The notes under the pieces: generated by a model
Databases searched by the model: none
The model's input: the letters and a program-made list of their open reading frames with translations, nothing else
What the model was told of the DNA's origin: nothing
Made by a program: the position numbers and the translations under genes
Shown: piece by piece, positions 33,515 to 46,300 of the stretch
Numbering within the stretch: position 1 is the stretch's first letter
Layout of the letters: the number at the start of each line of letters is the position of its first letter
Assembly (NCBI RefSeq): GCF_041260155.1
Contig: NC_091935.1
Coordinates: forward strand, 38,183,393-38,247,392
Source of the DNA: Ptychodera flava
Taxonomy: Eukaryota > Hemichordata > Enteropneusta > Ptychoderidae
Direction of reading: 5' to 3'
DNA: 64,000 nucleotides

Positions 33515-33660
33515 CGAGAAAGTTTCTTGTGTTGCCGGGAAAGTTTCTTGTGTTGCCGGGAAAGCTTCCCTTGTGCTCACGAGAAACTACCTTGTGCTCA
33601 CAAGAAATGTTCTCGTGCTCTCGAGAAACTATCTTGTGTTCACGAGAAACTATCTCTTGA
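33515..33660. repeat. ~22-bp minisatellite with internal palindromes
   Basis: About six degenerate units of the form GAAACTATCTTGTGTTCACGA. Many contain CTCACGAG or CTCTCGAG. The units can pair with one another. Frames across it (LCSRET repeats) are repeat-derived. Confidence 0.75.
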
Positions 33661-35313
33661 GCAAATTGAACATGATGATACGCATAGAGCGATCATTTAT
33701 ACTATCATCTTCGAAAGACTGTTCGCCGATTTACAGATATCAACAACAACTAACATCGTAGCACGGAACTACTCCAGCATGGATTATTGATGTAACGCCA
33801 TCCATAACTTGGAGAATTGAATTGGAATTGTAGCCCAAGTTCAAGCATTGCTTGGATTTTTTCTAGTGTCGGTGAATGTGGGAGTTTACATTACTGTTCA
33901 GTTGGCGTAAAATTCGCCGCGAGTGCAGAACCGTCATCATTGTTTTCATTGCAACACTGTCGGCAGGTTTGTATATGTTAAAAAGAACAGATATTGTAGC
34001 ACAGTGCTGAGCTAAGACAGATAATTGACCTTTCAATATCCATAAATTGTAGAGTCATTCGAATAATAAGCTACGTTGAATCACTCTTTCGAATGATTTT
34101 ATTTGTGTGTTGGCGAATACGTCAGTGTAATTTGTGTGCCTGTTTGTGTAAAACTCGAGACGACCATAAGACTCAAAGCACAAAACGGCAAAACCACATC
34201 GAACAGATGAAGTGACCTCGACTGCAGCCCTTTGAGGCAAGAACTTCAGCAATAAATGGGCAGATCGTCCATGTAGCCGACACGAACACGAAGTGTCTGT
34301 TAGCGGCTACCAAAAACTAAGAAAAATAGTCAAGAATGAGCTACAAAATCACTATCAGTTTTAAGTTGCAGGTAGAATAAGTCTGTGCCTTTGTATAAAA
34401 TACTATAAAAATAGTAGAAAGTGAACAACCAGCTGAAAGTTAGTTGAGGAGACCTTAACCGCATATCATTTGCATGTCATTGTCGGCTACATGGACTGTG
34501 TGCCAGTGATAAATGGACAGGTATCGAAATAATGTGATCTATTCAGAAACAAAGCGCATGATGTTTTGAGCCAACCGCAATAGTATTACCGTTGACAATT
34601 ATCTTCCTCGGGGAATCGCCATGCGAGAGGATGTCGGGATACAGAAACAGCGTAGAGACTCCAAGTCTTCAAAGATAACACCATTTATTTCTTATGTATG
34701 GATGTTACATATAGTTTCTTCTCTCAAGATGTTGTCCCTTCGTCTGAACTGGTATTCGTAAAGACACCTTGTATATACAATTCAATCTGTACAATCCTTA
34801 TTTACATACTAATGAAATGCAACGTCTTTCCCTGGTAATAACGTATTTGGTGCCAAGGTACCTACATGTATCAATGGCCAACACCATAAACACGAGAACA
34901 GTATGTACTTGCCAGATTTCTCACATAACGTATAGTCATCGCACATAATTAACAAATCTGAACCTGATTATTAACTTTTATGCAGAATTGACGTCAGAGT
35001 CAATGAACTCTGTAACAATAGTCATAAACAATGTCATGTAGAGTTGATATCACTAAATCATGATTGCCATTAATTCATTGTCAAGACTCAAATGTTACAT
35101 ATGTCCTGAAATTCAACATTTATTGTCAGTATTTTGGTGTTACTGAGCTGGAAATACTTGATCATCAAAGTTTTTGGCCACAAATGCCACGCCTTGATAC
35201 AAAGTAGAATTTGACTCCGTAGTCCACGACATAGTGTTTTTATTTGCTGTACAAAATGTTCAAAACAGGTTTTTATAAAATCAATATAAAATATAGTAGG
35301 AGTCGACTGATAC

Positions 35314-35314
<1 letters not shown>

Positions 35315-35344
<30 letters not shown>

Positions 35345-35448
35345 TGTATGTATGTATGTATGTATGTATGTATGTATGTATGTATGTATGTATGTATGTA
35401 TGTGTATGTATGTGTGTGTATGTATGTATGTATGTATGTATGTATGTG
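35315..35448. repeat. (TGTA)n microsatellite
   Basis: Tetranucleotide run with a few TGTG variants. It is the complement of the CATA family that recurs through the window. Confidence 0.95.
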
Positions 35449-35614
35449 TCATAACGTAAAGGACAGAAGCTGGAACTGACGACGAGTGTTGATGTACAAC
35501 TGGAACTTATTTATTGAATACGGAACCATGACTACGCCTAACGGCGCAGTCAACGATACATGAATCTGCCTGTGTGTCAGTCGGACCAAGTTAGTGTGTC
35601 CTCTGTTGAGTCTT

Positions 35615-35721
35615 GGTCACTCCTCGGAGGAGTGACCGTGGTCCAAGTTCTTCGTAGTTTCGGTCAAAGTATTAGTTTCTGAGTGGATGTCCTGTCTCGG
35701 TCACTCCACAAGAGAGTGACC
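35615..35721. repeat. two consecutive GGTCACTC..GAGTGACC hairpins
   Basis: GGTCACTCCTCGGAGGAGTGACC (35615-35637) and GGTCACTCCACAAGAGAGTGACC (35699-35721, looser stem) start 84 bases apart. The surrounding text (GTGGTCCAAGTTC..TTCG, GTGGTTATCGGTCC..CTCG) also resembles itself. It may be part of an interspersed repeat spanning roughly 35455-35800. Confidence 0.55.
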
Positions 35722-36559
35722 GTGGTTATCGGTCCTCGAGTTCTCGTTAGTTTTTTTCTCCTGTGCGTTAGTGTGTCCATTTATACAGTATCTTGGCTAT
35801 GTCGGATGCCGACGCCATAAAGAATATAATAAGGCAATACTTTGATTTACCGACATTAAAAAAGATTACAAAAGTAGAAATTATCACATGCCCGTGCGTG
35901 GCTTGCTACGATTCTTTTATTTCAAACCCACGCCATGAATAAATTAAAATGATAACAACGGCTAAATGTTACGATTGGTTGAAACACAATAGAACATGTG
36001 GGTAGTACGCATAATACCTCCATGAGAAAAATTAGTTACTGGGTAATTCTTTTAAATGTGTAAATGAGTGAGATCATGTTGTCGATAATGTACTGGTATT
36101 TCGTGGCGCCAGCATTGTTAGAGTCCAAACAAAGAAACGTCAGCTTGATCATTCGCGTCCCAGAACGCTAATGTATTTTGAGCGTGAAATATTACTATTC
36201 TGTGCGCCAATTTGGAAGATTATGATATATGAACGAAAAAAACTTTTAAGAGCGTCGGGTTGGAAACTGTCGTCGATGTTCAGATGATTGGACTGTGGAA
36301 AACCAAGAAAAGCATTTGACAGAATTACGAAAAACGTGCAGGCTAACACACAAGAGAAATTTGGAAACAGCTGGTATGAAGTTTAAAAGAGCAGATCCCC
36401 CTTAAAATAAATGCGATGAATGAGAGCAGCAATGCATACAAGCAAAATGGATGGGAATTGTTAACAAAGATGATATGGGAATAAACTATGGCCGGCTTAA
36501 CTTCATAAAAAGAGAAGGGATGAATCAACGTAATAATAATGCATCAACATTATTATTTT

Positions 36560-36790
36560 AACATTATACATTGGGATAATTGGATAGTGAAGTAAATTAG
36601 TTTTGATCCGCCAATGTAAACTTGTCTGCTTTTCCTTTTAACTTATACACTTGTTTTATGAGTAATTTGTAACATTGCAACATTAAGCTATAGGACACCT
36701 AACATTTTTGAGAAGTTTGAAAAATATGAAGATCCAATCATCCGAAATTAGTCCAAGTCGTGTTATACGTTTATTATCACAGCATCTTTA
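36560..36790 (+). repeat. dispersed segment related to 39560-39775
   Basis: GGGATAATTGGATAGTG..GGACACCTAACATTTTTGA..GATCCAATCATCC matches 39560-39775 in the same orientation with moderate divergence. The second copy lies inside the transposon at 38479-40004, so this is either a fragment of a sister element or a separate repeat nested in it. Confidence 0.55.
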
Positions 36791-37782
36791 GTTCTAATAG
36801 TTAAAAATAAGAATTGGTTCAATATAAGAAATATTATTAGGAACTAATGGGTAAACGTAAGATCGCTGTGGAGGCAACACAAGTCAAGAAATTTAAGTCT
36901 TTTCCATGATATCCCCTTTTTGGTTATAACATATAATAACAGTGATATTGGAAAGGTTAATCATAATTCATGATTCGTCATTAACCCGTAAATCCTTTGT
37001 GTTCAAAATGTCAATATTACCGATGGCAGGTCAGAACGAGGGAGATTAGTTCTAATCATGGACGATTGCATTTTACACAGTAAAATCATAGTTTGGTCCT
37101 TCAATATTGACAAAATGCTTGTGATTTGTCGTGCAAAATAATTTTCCGATGTCATTCAACGTACGAAATAAAAAACAATACCATTATAATACCAATTTCA
37201 GAGAAGTGGCCGCTCTGTAGAATTATCAATGATATCAACCTAAGGCTGAGAGTAATAACACGATATCTGTACGCCAATGCGTCGCTCTGATTGGACGAAA
37301 CGTAACATCAGCTGGAATAGAATTGTAACACAAGCTTTCCGGTACTAAAACGGGTGCCTGAAATGATGCTGTATTTCTCGGAACAATGCTGGGCAGTGAT
37401 GTTTCCTCATATTTTTTGAATTTGCCTTTTCCTCTTGGATATATTCACACTGAGGATCAAATTTCTGGAAAAACCGAAAACAGATTTATTGGCATGATAT
37501 AATAAACTCGGTTTGAGTACAATTCCGTGTATGTGGCACTCGCCAAGAGACTTAACTTGTTCGATATGTTGTGATATTTGCACTCATGATAGTAATATTG
37601 AATTAATTTAATGTATGTAATCAGATTGTTAATACCCAGTGTTTTGGTAAATTAGCATATGCCAAATAATGAACTACAGCGACAAACGTTCATAAAATGG
37701 CACCTATTAAAGTTTTATTCTCTTTAGCTTGCCTACATCTACGTACAAACATCATGGAAGGTAAATAACTAATTAACGTTCT

Positions 37783-37786
<4 letters not shown>

Positions 37787-37876
<90 letters not shown>
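37787..37876. repeat. (TA)n microsatellite
   Basis: About 90 bp of TA. Confidence 0.95.
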
Positions 37877-37878
<2 letters not shown>

Positions 37879-38478
37879 CCCCTACCCTAATTTCTCTTTT
37901 GCGTAGCTAATACATACAACTGTCGAGAACCAGATGTGGCCAGAGTATAAGATTGTCAACATTTGTTGTTGCCAGGCAGGGTCACTAGATATAATTTAAT
38001 ACCATTTTCCTGCATCCAGCAGTCATGAATAAATTCATACAATTATATCCGTCCTGATGAAGAGACGTCCTAGATTTTGACATCGCCCGGCTTCACTCAG
38101 CAAAATAAACGATAGCACAGACGTATGGAGTCAAAATGTTATGCTGAAGTAGACACTCTGATGACGTGTATACAAGTTCATGTGAACATAGAAGGCACAA
38201 CGAAATATAAGATATTTCAATTCATGTTTGATTTGGTCCTTAAGAGTACGTTTGTTAGCGACAGCATAGTCACCATCAGATCATATCACATTACATGAGA
38301 TTTCGATAGCAGCTAGCATTTTGTATATGTCTATCTCTTTTTGAACAACTTCGAATGAAGTCCATCTATCTGATGAAGTATGACAGATCAAAATCGATGT
38401 AAACCACAAAACCGAATATTACTTTCGCAAATATTATTATTTTCGCCTTTATCAGGTACCGTCAGTTTGCTGTGATAA

Positions 38479-40004
38479 GGCTGTACACACAAACACCTCT
38501 GGACGGGGCGAAGGCGGTAGGAGAATCCATAAAGTACCGTGATTTTTTCAAATTAACAAACTCACTCTGCTTTTAAATCCCCTTCCTGACTTGCTATAGA
38601 AGTGACATCCCCGATCAAAGGGAGTGGACAAAAATTACAGGTGGGTCGCATATTTGGGGGGCCTGCAATTTTAAAGGGTCATGATACTACACGCATGCCT
38701 TTTGGAGAGATCACCATTCGTTGCGCAACTATTAGAAGACAAAATGTGACTGTTATAGTGCTTCGTCCAAAAATATCAAATCATAATATATCGTAGTCTA
38801 CTGGACAAACTATTAACTCTTGCCCCCTAAAAACAACCTATATCTGTACATTTGTATAGGTTTGATAATTTATATAAATGTACTTTGAAATGGTAGCTAA
38901 AAAGTGCATGTGTGTACAAAAAATGATTTTTCTATTTTATCGATAACGTTGATTCACTATACATGGTAGTTTATGTAAAAATTAGTAACAGTATATTTGA
39001 AACGAAACTAGCAATATCTGTGTATTTATATATGTCTGTTAATTGATAGAAATATTCTTGATTAACATAGGGAGGTTACAACTCGTATATGTGCAAGAAA
39101 TTTCATTTGGAATTTCACCGACAATTATACATGGTCGATCTATTATATATGGTAGTCAATGAGAAAATTATGAACACATTTTCCCCACTTTGGTTAATAC
39201 TAGCAATATCTATGCATTTCTAGATGTTTGATAAGTGTTACAAGTGCAATTGATTAGCATAGGGTGATTACAGGTGCACAATTGTACCAGAATTTTTATT
39301 TTGGAATTCAAACGAAAATGTTTATTCACTATGCACGGCAGTTTATGAGAAAACTATGAATATTTTTTTACAATTAAACTAGCTAAACCTGAGAGTTAAG
39401 TGTTTGACAGTTGATGTTAATGAAACCGATTCAAATGGGGTGTTTGGAAGTGCAGATGGACAACAAATACAATTATTAGAATTTCACAGAAAAGTATTAT
39501 TTCACTTCTCCTGGTAGTCTATTAAACATTTTCAATGATACAAATTAACACGATTGAAACTAATTTGGGATAATCGGGTGGTGTAGCAATGTTTGTTTAA
39601 TCTGCAAATATAGACTTATATGTTTTTCCTTTTTTGCAATACGCTTTTTTATGGATAATTTGTAATAGTGTAATTTTTACCTACACGGCACCTAACACGT
39701 TTGATAAATTTGAAAAATTAAAAAGATCCAGTTCTCCCAAGTTAGTACCAATCGTGTTCAATACACATAAAGCTGCTCAGGACTTTCCATTGCGCCTCAG
39801 GGAGTAGAACAAGAAACTGCGGTGGATGCACAAAACAAAATTGACAAGCCAACATATATTTCACATCAATCTGAAACAGTTTTGTTTTGAGTCCCCATTT
39901 AAGTGCCCCCTAATCCCTTAAAGTCCTCCCAACATACCCTTGATATTTTCAAGTGCCCCCGTCAATTCTCTCGCTCCCACTCCAGCGGTGTTTGTCAATG
40001 TATC
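38479..40004 (-). mobile_element. second copy of the 1.6-kb transposon family (inverted)
   Basis: Relative of 11508-13121 in reverse orientation. On the + strand it opens with GGCTGTACACACAAACACCT and closes with ACTCCAGCGGTGTTTGTCAA. The stretch AAAACAGTTTTGTTTTGAGT..AAGTGCCCCC at about 39870-39960 is the complement of GGGGGACTCGAAACAAAACT at about 11622. The internal degenerate array (about 38860-39530) matches 12140-12960 in reverse. No transposase frame. Divergence between the copies is substantial, so both are old. Confidence 0.65.
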
Positions 40005-41053
40005 TTAACGTTCTCATTTTTCTTGTTGTATTTGAGCCATTCTCTAATTCTTACAATAAATCACCAGGTACTGACACTTTAAATCCGAAAAGCTTGGTGG
40101 ATCACCGTAACTGATGACATCAATAGATCAAGATTACCTTTCTGTATAGTGTGAACATTGAATTCTACATTCTTCCCACATTGTGTTAATCGCCGCGAAC
40201 TTTGTACAGATTTTTTTCCGCATACAAGAGAACTCGACAAAATATTTTTTTCTACAAATTGAGTACTGTGCTTGACTTTCGAAGTCTACTGTAATGTACA
40301 TGTTTGGAGTTGCTCGCAACTTTTTTTAGCTTCAGATAAAGTTCATCGTCAATCACACAACTGCAGAAGTTTTAAAGTATCCGATCACACAGGGCATAAC
40401 CAAATGTTTCCTTTAATATTCATGACATGGAACCCCGTTTTGATCTTCAACTTGACAGGCAATTCTATTTGTGAAGTTCATCGCTTATTATGATATATTT
40501 AGTCACGATATAAGTGGAATTGAGGAGACAATAGACCAGTTCATGAAAACGTACACATACAAAACACAGTATGTATGTATGTATGTATGTATGTATGTAT
40601 GTATGTATGTATGTATGTATGTATGTATGTATGTATGTATGTATGTATGTATGTATGTATGTATGTATGTATGTATGTATGTATGTGCTTAATGAATGGT
40701 GTGTTGCAGAAAAGAAAAACAAAGAAAAAATTCAACCTCTCTTCTTATTGCATTTATAAATACGGTGCACTTAACCAGTATAATATGCCTTAATGATAGA
40801 GTATGTTTTCATGCATAGTATGGAAGTTTATCAAAACATTTGTGGATCCTAAGATAGCTCTTGTAACGGATTGGGTTGCACCACAAAATTACTTGTGGAT
40901 CAGTAAAACATACTGCGTAGTCCTTGTGTCAATTGATAAAAACGTTTCATGTCCGTCCTTACGGGGAGGGGCGCGAAAGACAAGCGAGAGAGCAAACACA
41001 GTAACAGAACATGTTGTTTGAATTCTCTCAGCGTGTCGTAAATTGACCACTTT
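40005..41053. other. intergenic with (TGTA)n tract at 40569-40686
   Basis: A 118-bp (TGTA)n microsatellite lies at 40569-40686. The rest shows no gene or recognisable repeat. Confidence 0.7.
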
Positions 41054-42121
41054 AGGGAGAACCATTTGATTTCGGAGTGGTGGGGGGGGGGGCTAGAGGA
41101 AATGGGTATGGCAGTAAATATTTTTCCCGCCACTGTGGCAGGATTTTTTTTTTCTATTGTCTCTCCTGCGTCATTTTTTCCACATGTGGAAGCAATGCAA
41201 ATTTTTTTCGTAATTACCAGGTTTTTTAAATATGCGGTTCTTGAGTTAATAACATGTCACTGGTTAACAACTGCACTTCTAAAATTAACGAGTAGTAGTC
41301 TATGTTAGCACAGGACAGATGACATTAAATTAGAGGACAGAGATTGTGTAAAACAAAGGATTGTCCCTAATTAATTCTTTATTGAAATTGAATAGTATAT
41401 AACACTTGAAAAATACCCGAGCTTCATGTTGAGGGGTAAGAGGCCGAGGGAGAGCGCGATATGTCCCCCTCTCGCATCGAAAATGTTGAATCCTTGATGT
41501 GTGCATTGATGCAATCTGGTATACAATCTGGGAGATATTTCACTTTGTTTTTACTAGATAAAACCATTTAAAAATGACATAGGACTCCCAAGGGTAGAGC
41601 TCGAGAGGGGGTGTCTGTCCCTCCTCTCGAAAATTTTGAGAAATTGATGTGTACAATGGTGCAATCATAGGACACCCAAGGGAGAGAGCTCGAGAGGGGG
41701 TGTCTGTCCCCATCTCGAAAATTTTGAGGAATTGATGTGTACAATGGTGCAATCTGAGGAGTTTCAATTTGTTTTGCACTAAATAAGACTGTTTGAAAAT
41801 GACGTTAGAGACTGATAGTTTTATAATATTTTAGATGATCAGTGTTTGAGTAACAATAGTCAACAATCCAACATTGAAGACATTGGACTTCCTCATTTAT
41901 TTTGAAAATGTTAGCTCCACCCTAGGCGGCGCACCTCCAGAGAATGAGAAAGCCAGATCGGCCAAATTTTGTGACAATTTTTTTCCTTTAGTCTGCTACA
42001 ATGATTTTTTTTCCTCAAGACATTACTGGATAAACTTTTTTTTCTTCTTCTTCACCTGCCGACAATTTTTTCCCAAAAAATCTAGCCTCCCCCCTTTCAA
42101 AAATCAAATGGTTCTCCCCTT
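41054..42121. mobile_element. ~1.07-kb inverted-terminal element containing a ~92-bp tandem repeat
   Basis: The left end AGGGAGAACCATTTGATTTC and the complement of the right end (AAGGGGAGAACCATTTGATT) agree. About 130 bases inward remain alignable as inverted arms (CTAGA, TTTTTCCC, GGCAGG.TTTTT). The centre holds tandem units at about 41430-41760 built on AGAGCTCGAGAGGGGGTGTCTGTCCC..GATGTGTACAATGGTGCAATC, with two well-matched copies and one diverged. There is no transposase frame. Confidence 0.6.
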
Positions 42122-43046
42122 ATGGTACACAGTGCTATAACCATGGTTAAGCAGTAACACGAGCCGGGGATTAAACCGTATTGAATACATTCATAGACCG
42201 ATTGCCAGTAAAACATTTTCTATCGTCATTCTCTAGTTATTACATTCACCGCTTGAAATAACCAATGTCTATGTGCATTTTCAAAGAAAGAAGACATGGC
42301 ATCCGTTCATCACAAAATTGCAAATAAATGTGCGTTATTGTATGTATTATGACATTCCGTCAAACTTTGTGAGAGTTAAAGAACTGATGCTGCGACTCAT
42401 TAGAATATTGTTGCACTGTAAACATCTCCAAGTGTAACATATGCTGTATATTCGTAGCTGAACCAGATAACAGATGTACCATCTATTTAACGCTCAAACA
42501 GTCCTGATCTCTGACCTCCAAACCTTACAGTTCAATCCAATCCAATTCAATTCAATTCAATTCAATTCAATTCAATTTAATTTAATACAAAGACTCTATT
42601 GCCTATTAATGAAATTAGCACACATGGAAAATTTTCTCTAGGCAATACAAAAGCTCATGACACACTTATTAAAACACATATACACACAATCTGAAAAAGT
42701 CAATGAATTACGTAAAAATTCCAAATTTAAAACTGCCACAGTCGACGGAATAAAATGCGTTTCGTACGAGTTTTTTTATGGGCAAAGGGTACCCTAAGTC
42801 GTCGATCTGACTGGATAATTTTGAATTCTGTATACTTAGTGGATGTTTTTGGTCCTGGTAAATCTGAATGGCTTTCCTCGTCAAAGATGGTGATACATTT
42901 CAGAGCGATGACTCTTTTTCATGCCAATAAGCTTTCCTGACGAACGATCGCACATTCACAACAATGCCGGAATTGAGAAAATATTCAGGTGTTTAGATTC
43001 ATTCTAAAGGGTTGCCGGACTTTAAAGCTTATACTTAAGGATGATA
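42122..43046. other. intergenic with (AATTC)n-tailed repeat at 42531-42700
   Basis: TTCAATCCAATCCAATTCAA and following AATTC units (42531-42587) adjoin TTTAATACAAAGACTCTATTG. Read on the minus strand this is a short body ending in (TTGAA)n, as at the 3' end of many LINEs and their SINEs. There is no reverse transcriptase sequence, so only a tail is claimed. The rest is unremarkable. Confidence 0.4.
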
Positions 43047-43238
43047 TCACATTGCTCTTTGTATCGATAACAACAAATGTTTGAACGTGTTGCAGATTTT
43101 GAGCCACCTGCTTCCATACGGAATCTCCCATAATTCCTCTCTTAGTGCCTCCGCATGTTCCGACGATCTGTTTTCCACGTCATAAAGAATTAGATCGGTA
43201 AATATTGTCCTTATCGTTAATGGATGACCACTTTCCAA
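43047..43238 (-). pseudogene. unidentified coding-like fragment upstream of gene 4, antisense
   Basis: The minus-strand frame reads RTIFTDLILYDVENRSSEHA and on to YGSRWLKICNTF. The duplicated copy at about 59556-59700 keeps [20 protein letters not shown] and YGSRWLKI but has stops. The composition looks protein-like rather than random, and it may be an exon relic of another gene. I do not recognise the family. Conservation may only reflect recent duplication. Confidence 0.3.
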
Positions 43239-43393
43239 TCCATCAACAACAGGTTTTGTTTTGCTTTTGTTACGTTATCTCCGAAAACTCTGTTGCCATT
43301 AGTACGGATTACAACTGATCATAAGTTTTACATCGAACGACGCGTTTGAAGTTAACGGTCATAACGGTCACAGCTTCAATATACTGGGATAGT

Positions 43394-46300
43394 ATGTCTC
43401 CATTCTTCTGGTTTTCGTTGCTAAGCTTATGTTCGTCTTGCTTTGCTAAATCGAAACCAAACATCATCTTCATCCTCGCCGACGACCTTGGCTGGAACGA
43501 TGTCGGATACCACGATTCCGTCATTCAAACACCGAATATAGACCGATTGGCCGCTGAAGGAGTCAAGCTCGAAAACTACTACGTCACGCCGATCTGTACG
43601 CCGACAAGATCTGTGCTTATGACCGGTAGATACCAGGTAAATAATTATGTTATCGCTTTTCTGTTTTAAGCAAAGTACAATTTTTATCTCTAGTCTTGCT
43701 TTTTGGCACCAACTTGTATATTGAAGCTTTTGTTAAGCATTTGGTTGCATTTAGTGACCATCGATCGGTACGCGAGAGAAAATTCCTTACCGCTCTCCAT
43801 GACGTAGGTGGTGATGAATGTGCCAGAATCGTAATGGGGTATTGTTGGGAAGGAAAGCGGCTTTCAGCATGATGTCTACATGTTTTTTCACCGATATATT
43901 CCATTGTCTCGTTTCCCCACACTTTCCCCTACCTTTTGCTCAATATGTTATTTATCCTGCTCATTGCAGTCTATGACATGTCCCTACTTTCTAAACCCTT
44001 TAGAATTTCTAGTGGAATGTTCGAGGACATTTACCAGTTGTAAATCAACACTGACCATATACGTGCTGTTAATATCGAACGCATGAGGATCCATGCCGCC
44101 AACACGAAAAGCCTTTTCATGGCAACAACCAGCATTTATCGTGTTTGCGTTTACGGACTGTTTTTCCCTTTGACTGTTTTGCTTTGTTTTGTTCTGACAA
44201 TATTAATTATCTCACATCTAGTTCAAGTTTAAACCAAATCATTTCAAAGGGAAATTGGGTAATATCACCATCTGATTCTGACTCGAAACTGACGGCACCT
44301 ACTCACCTGCTTTGCATCTAAACGTACTCGAATACAGTCCTACGTCTGAAAAAATGGCTCAATAACTCAATGGAATTACTTTAATTTTGACCGCGACCTC
44401 CCCCCCCCCTAACAAAGCTGGAGTGTGCGAAACCCACACATATACTTGTGGGCACACATTTATCGCACATTCGTTTGAAGGCTAAGTGAAGGTAAAATTT
44501 CGGCACAATACATCGCCGTTTTTCTCTTTCGCTTACGTTTTTGAGCAGTATGCGACTCGAAATGAAGGACTTAAAGCTCTGCTCAAACTTTCCTCAATGA
44601 AACTTTGAAATGAAGATCAGAAAAGAATTGTAGAAATTTGAGAGTCCGAATATCTGTTCCCAAGGCGCATGCTACCTTAAATAAGATCGCTGCCACTAGT
44701 CAATAGAGGATGATGGTTGAGGGGCGTGTGCAGTTATGGTAATTACTATCCGACATCTCGCATTGAATGATGCGTTTATGAATATAGATATTGTGACGTA
44801 AAGTTTTAGCACCAGCGAAAGTCTCTCAAATACTGTCAAATCACATGGATTGCTTACTTTAACTTTGCTCCTGCCATTACGCTATGTCAGGAATTCCTGA
44901 GGGCGTACAATTTCTTTTGAATGAATGAATGAATGAATGAATGAATGAATGAATGAATGAATGAATGAATGAATGAATGAATGGATTTATAACTGCAACA
45001 GGTCTTCAACTGGAACAATTCTGCCCACCCGAATGAAATAAATACCGTAGGAACTCGGTGAATGATTTTTGAGAAGACTGTAAAATCAAAATTCGTAACA
45101 GAGATCCTATGTTTTAAGCGGCCTTAATATGCAATACACTACTGAGTATATCCGAAGTGGCGTACAAAGCGCGCCATCACTGACGTATGATATGTATAAC
45201 GGCATTTGTGGTAATATTTAAAATAAGTCGTTTAAGCAGTAAACCTTTCACCTCATATTGGGCTATTTCATTCACTATGGAATCTCCATAATATCATACA
45301 CTTGAAATTTCGATAACAATCGCATAGCGTATTTAACGGCAGAACACGTCTTTGGTTTTATTCTTTCATTTGCAAATTTATGAAGTGTTTGATAGAAACT
45401 TCACTGGTCTTCAAATGTTTAATTGGCATTTTCTAGCTAGCTCTAGTGTCTCCTGCATAGCTGCAACGACCCTGCATTAGGAATTATATGCATCATACAC
45501 TTTACTGCAACAGGTTGATTTGTATTGCTGTTAACAGCGTCCTCGTCATTCACAGGGATATGACGTCAAACGTTAGAGGGATGGCAGCTGTAACTTTTGA
45601 TAATATTTTTGTTATTTTTATTCCACTCTCGCGGCTTTCCTGACAGTATTATATTGAACCACAACGTGCTAGCCTTTGAAATACAGCGTATTTTGTTCTC
45701 TGCGCAATGTCATTAAAGACGAGTGACTACATGTACTCAATACAATTGAATTTTCAACAACAGCAATGGACATGGAAAGGAAACAAGCTGTGCAGTTACA
45801 AACGGAAAGTCGGCATGTTTTTGGGAGAAGAGCACAACTCAGTTACTTTACAACCACGACAAAAATACTGGAAAATACATAAAAGATTACATCATAATAA
45901 TGGCGCTCTAACAATGCTTTCGACGCAGGACATTGCTATAGTTATTATTACTTTCTTTTTCTTTTCGGAGCTTTAAAGAATTTAAACGTGGTTGACGAAA
46001 GGTCTTACCCCACCCCCTCCCCATCACAGACTAAAATGACAAAAAACGTTATACCATCAATATGACAGAAATATCGGATCATGTATCTGTGTCACCTTAA
46101 GGTCGTTCGCGCCTCGAAAGTGAAAGACTTAAACTTATGCTCCAATTTTCCTAAATTAAACTTTCAACCAACTCGAGATTAAAAATAAGAGGTCACCACC
46201 CTGCACATTTGGGTACTAGAGAAACAAATGAACAAATGAACAAACAGTTGCCGATATTTGACAATAAAATTTTCTAAAAATAAGAAGATGAAAACTTAAA

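Larger units (their letters stand above)
32860..38478. other. intergenic, no gene recognised
   Basis: No supportable gene. Contents are a short minisatellite (33515-33660), a (TGTA)n tract (35315-35448), two GGTCACTC hairpins (35615-35721), a segment related to 39560-39775 (36560-36790) and a (TA)n tract (37787-37876). The remainder is AT-rich and featureless by eye. Confidence 0.6.
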
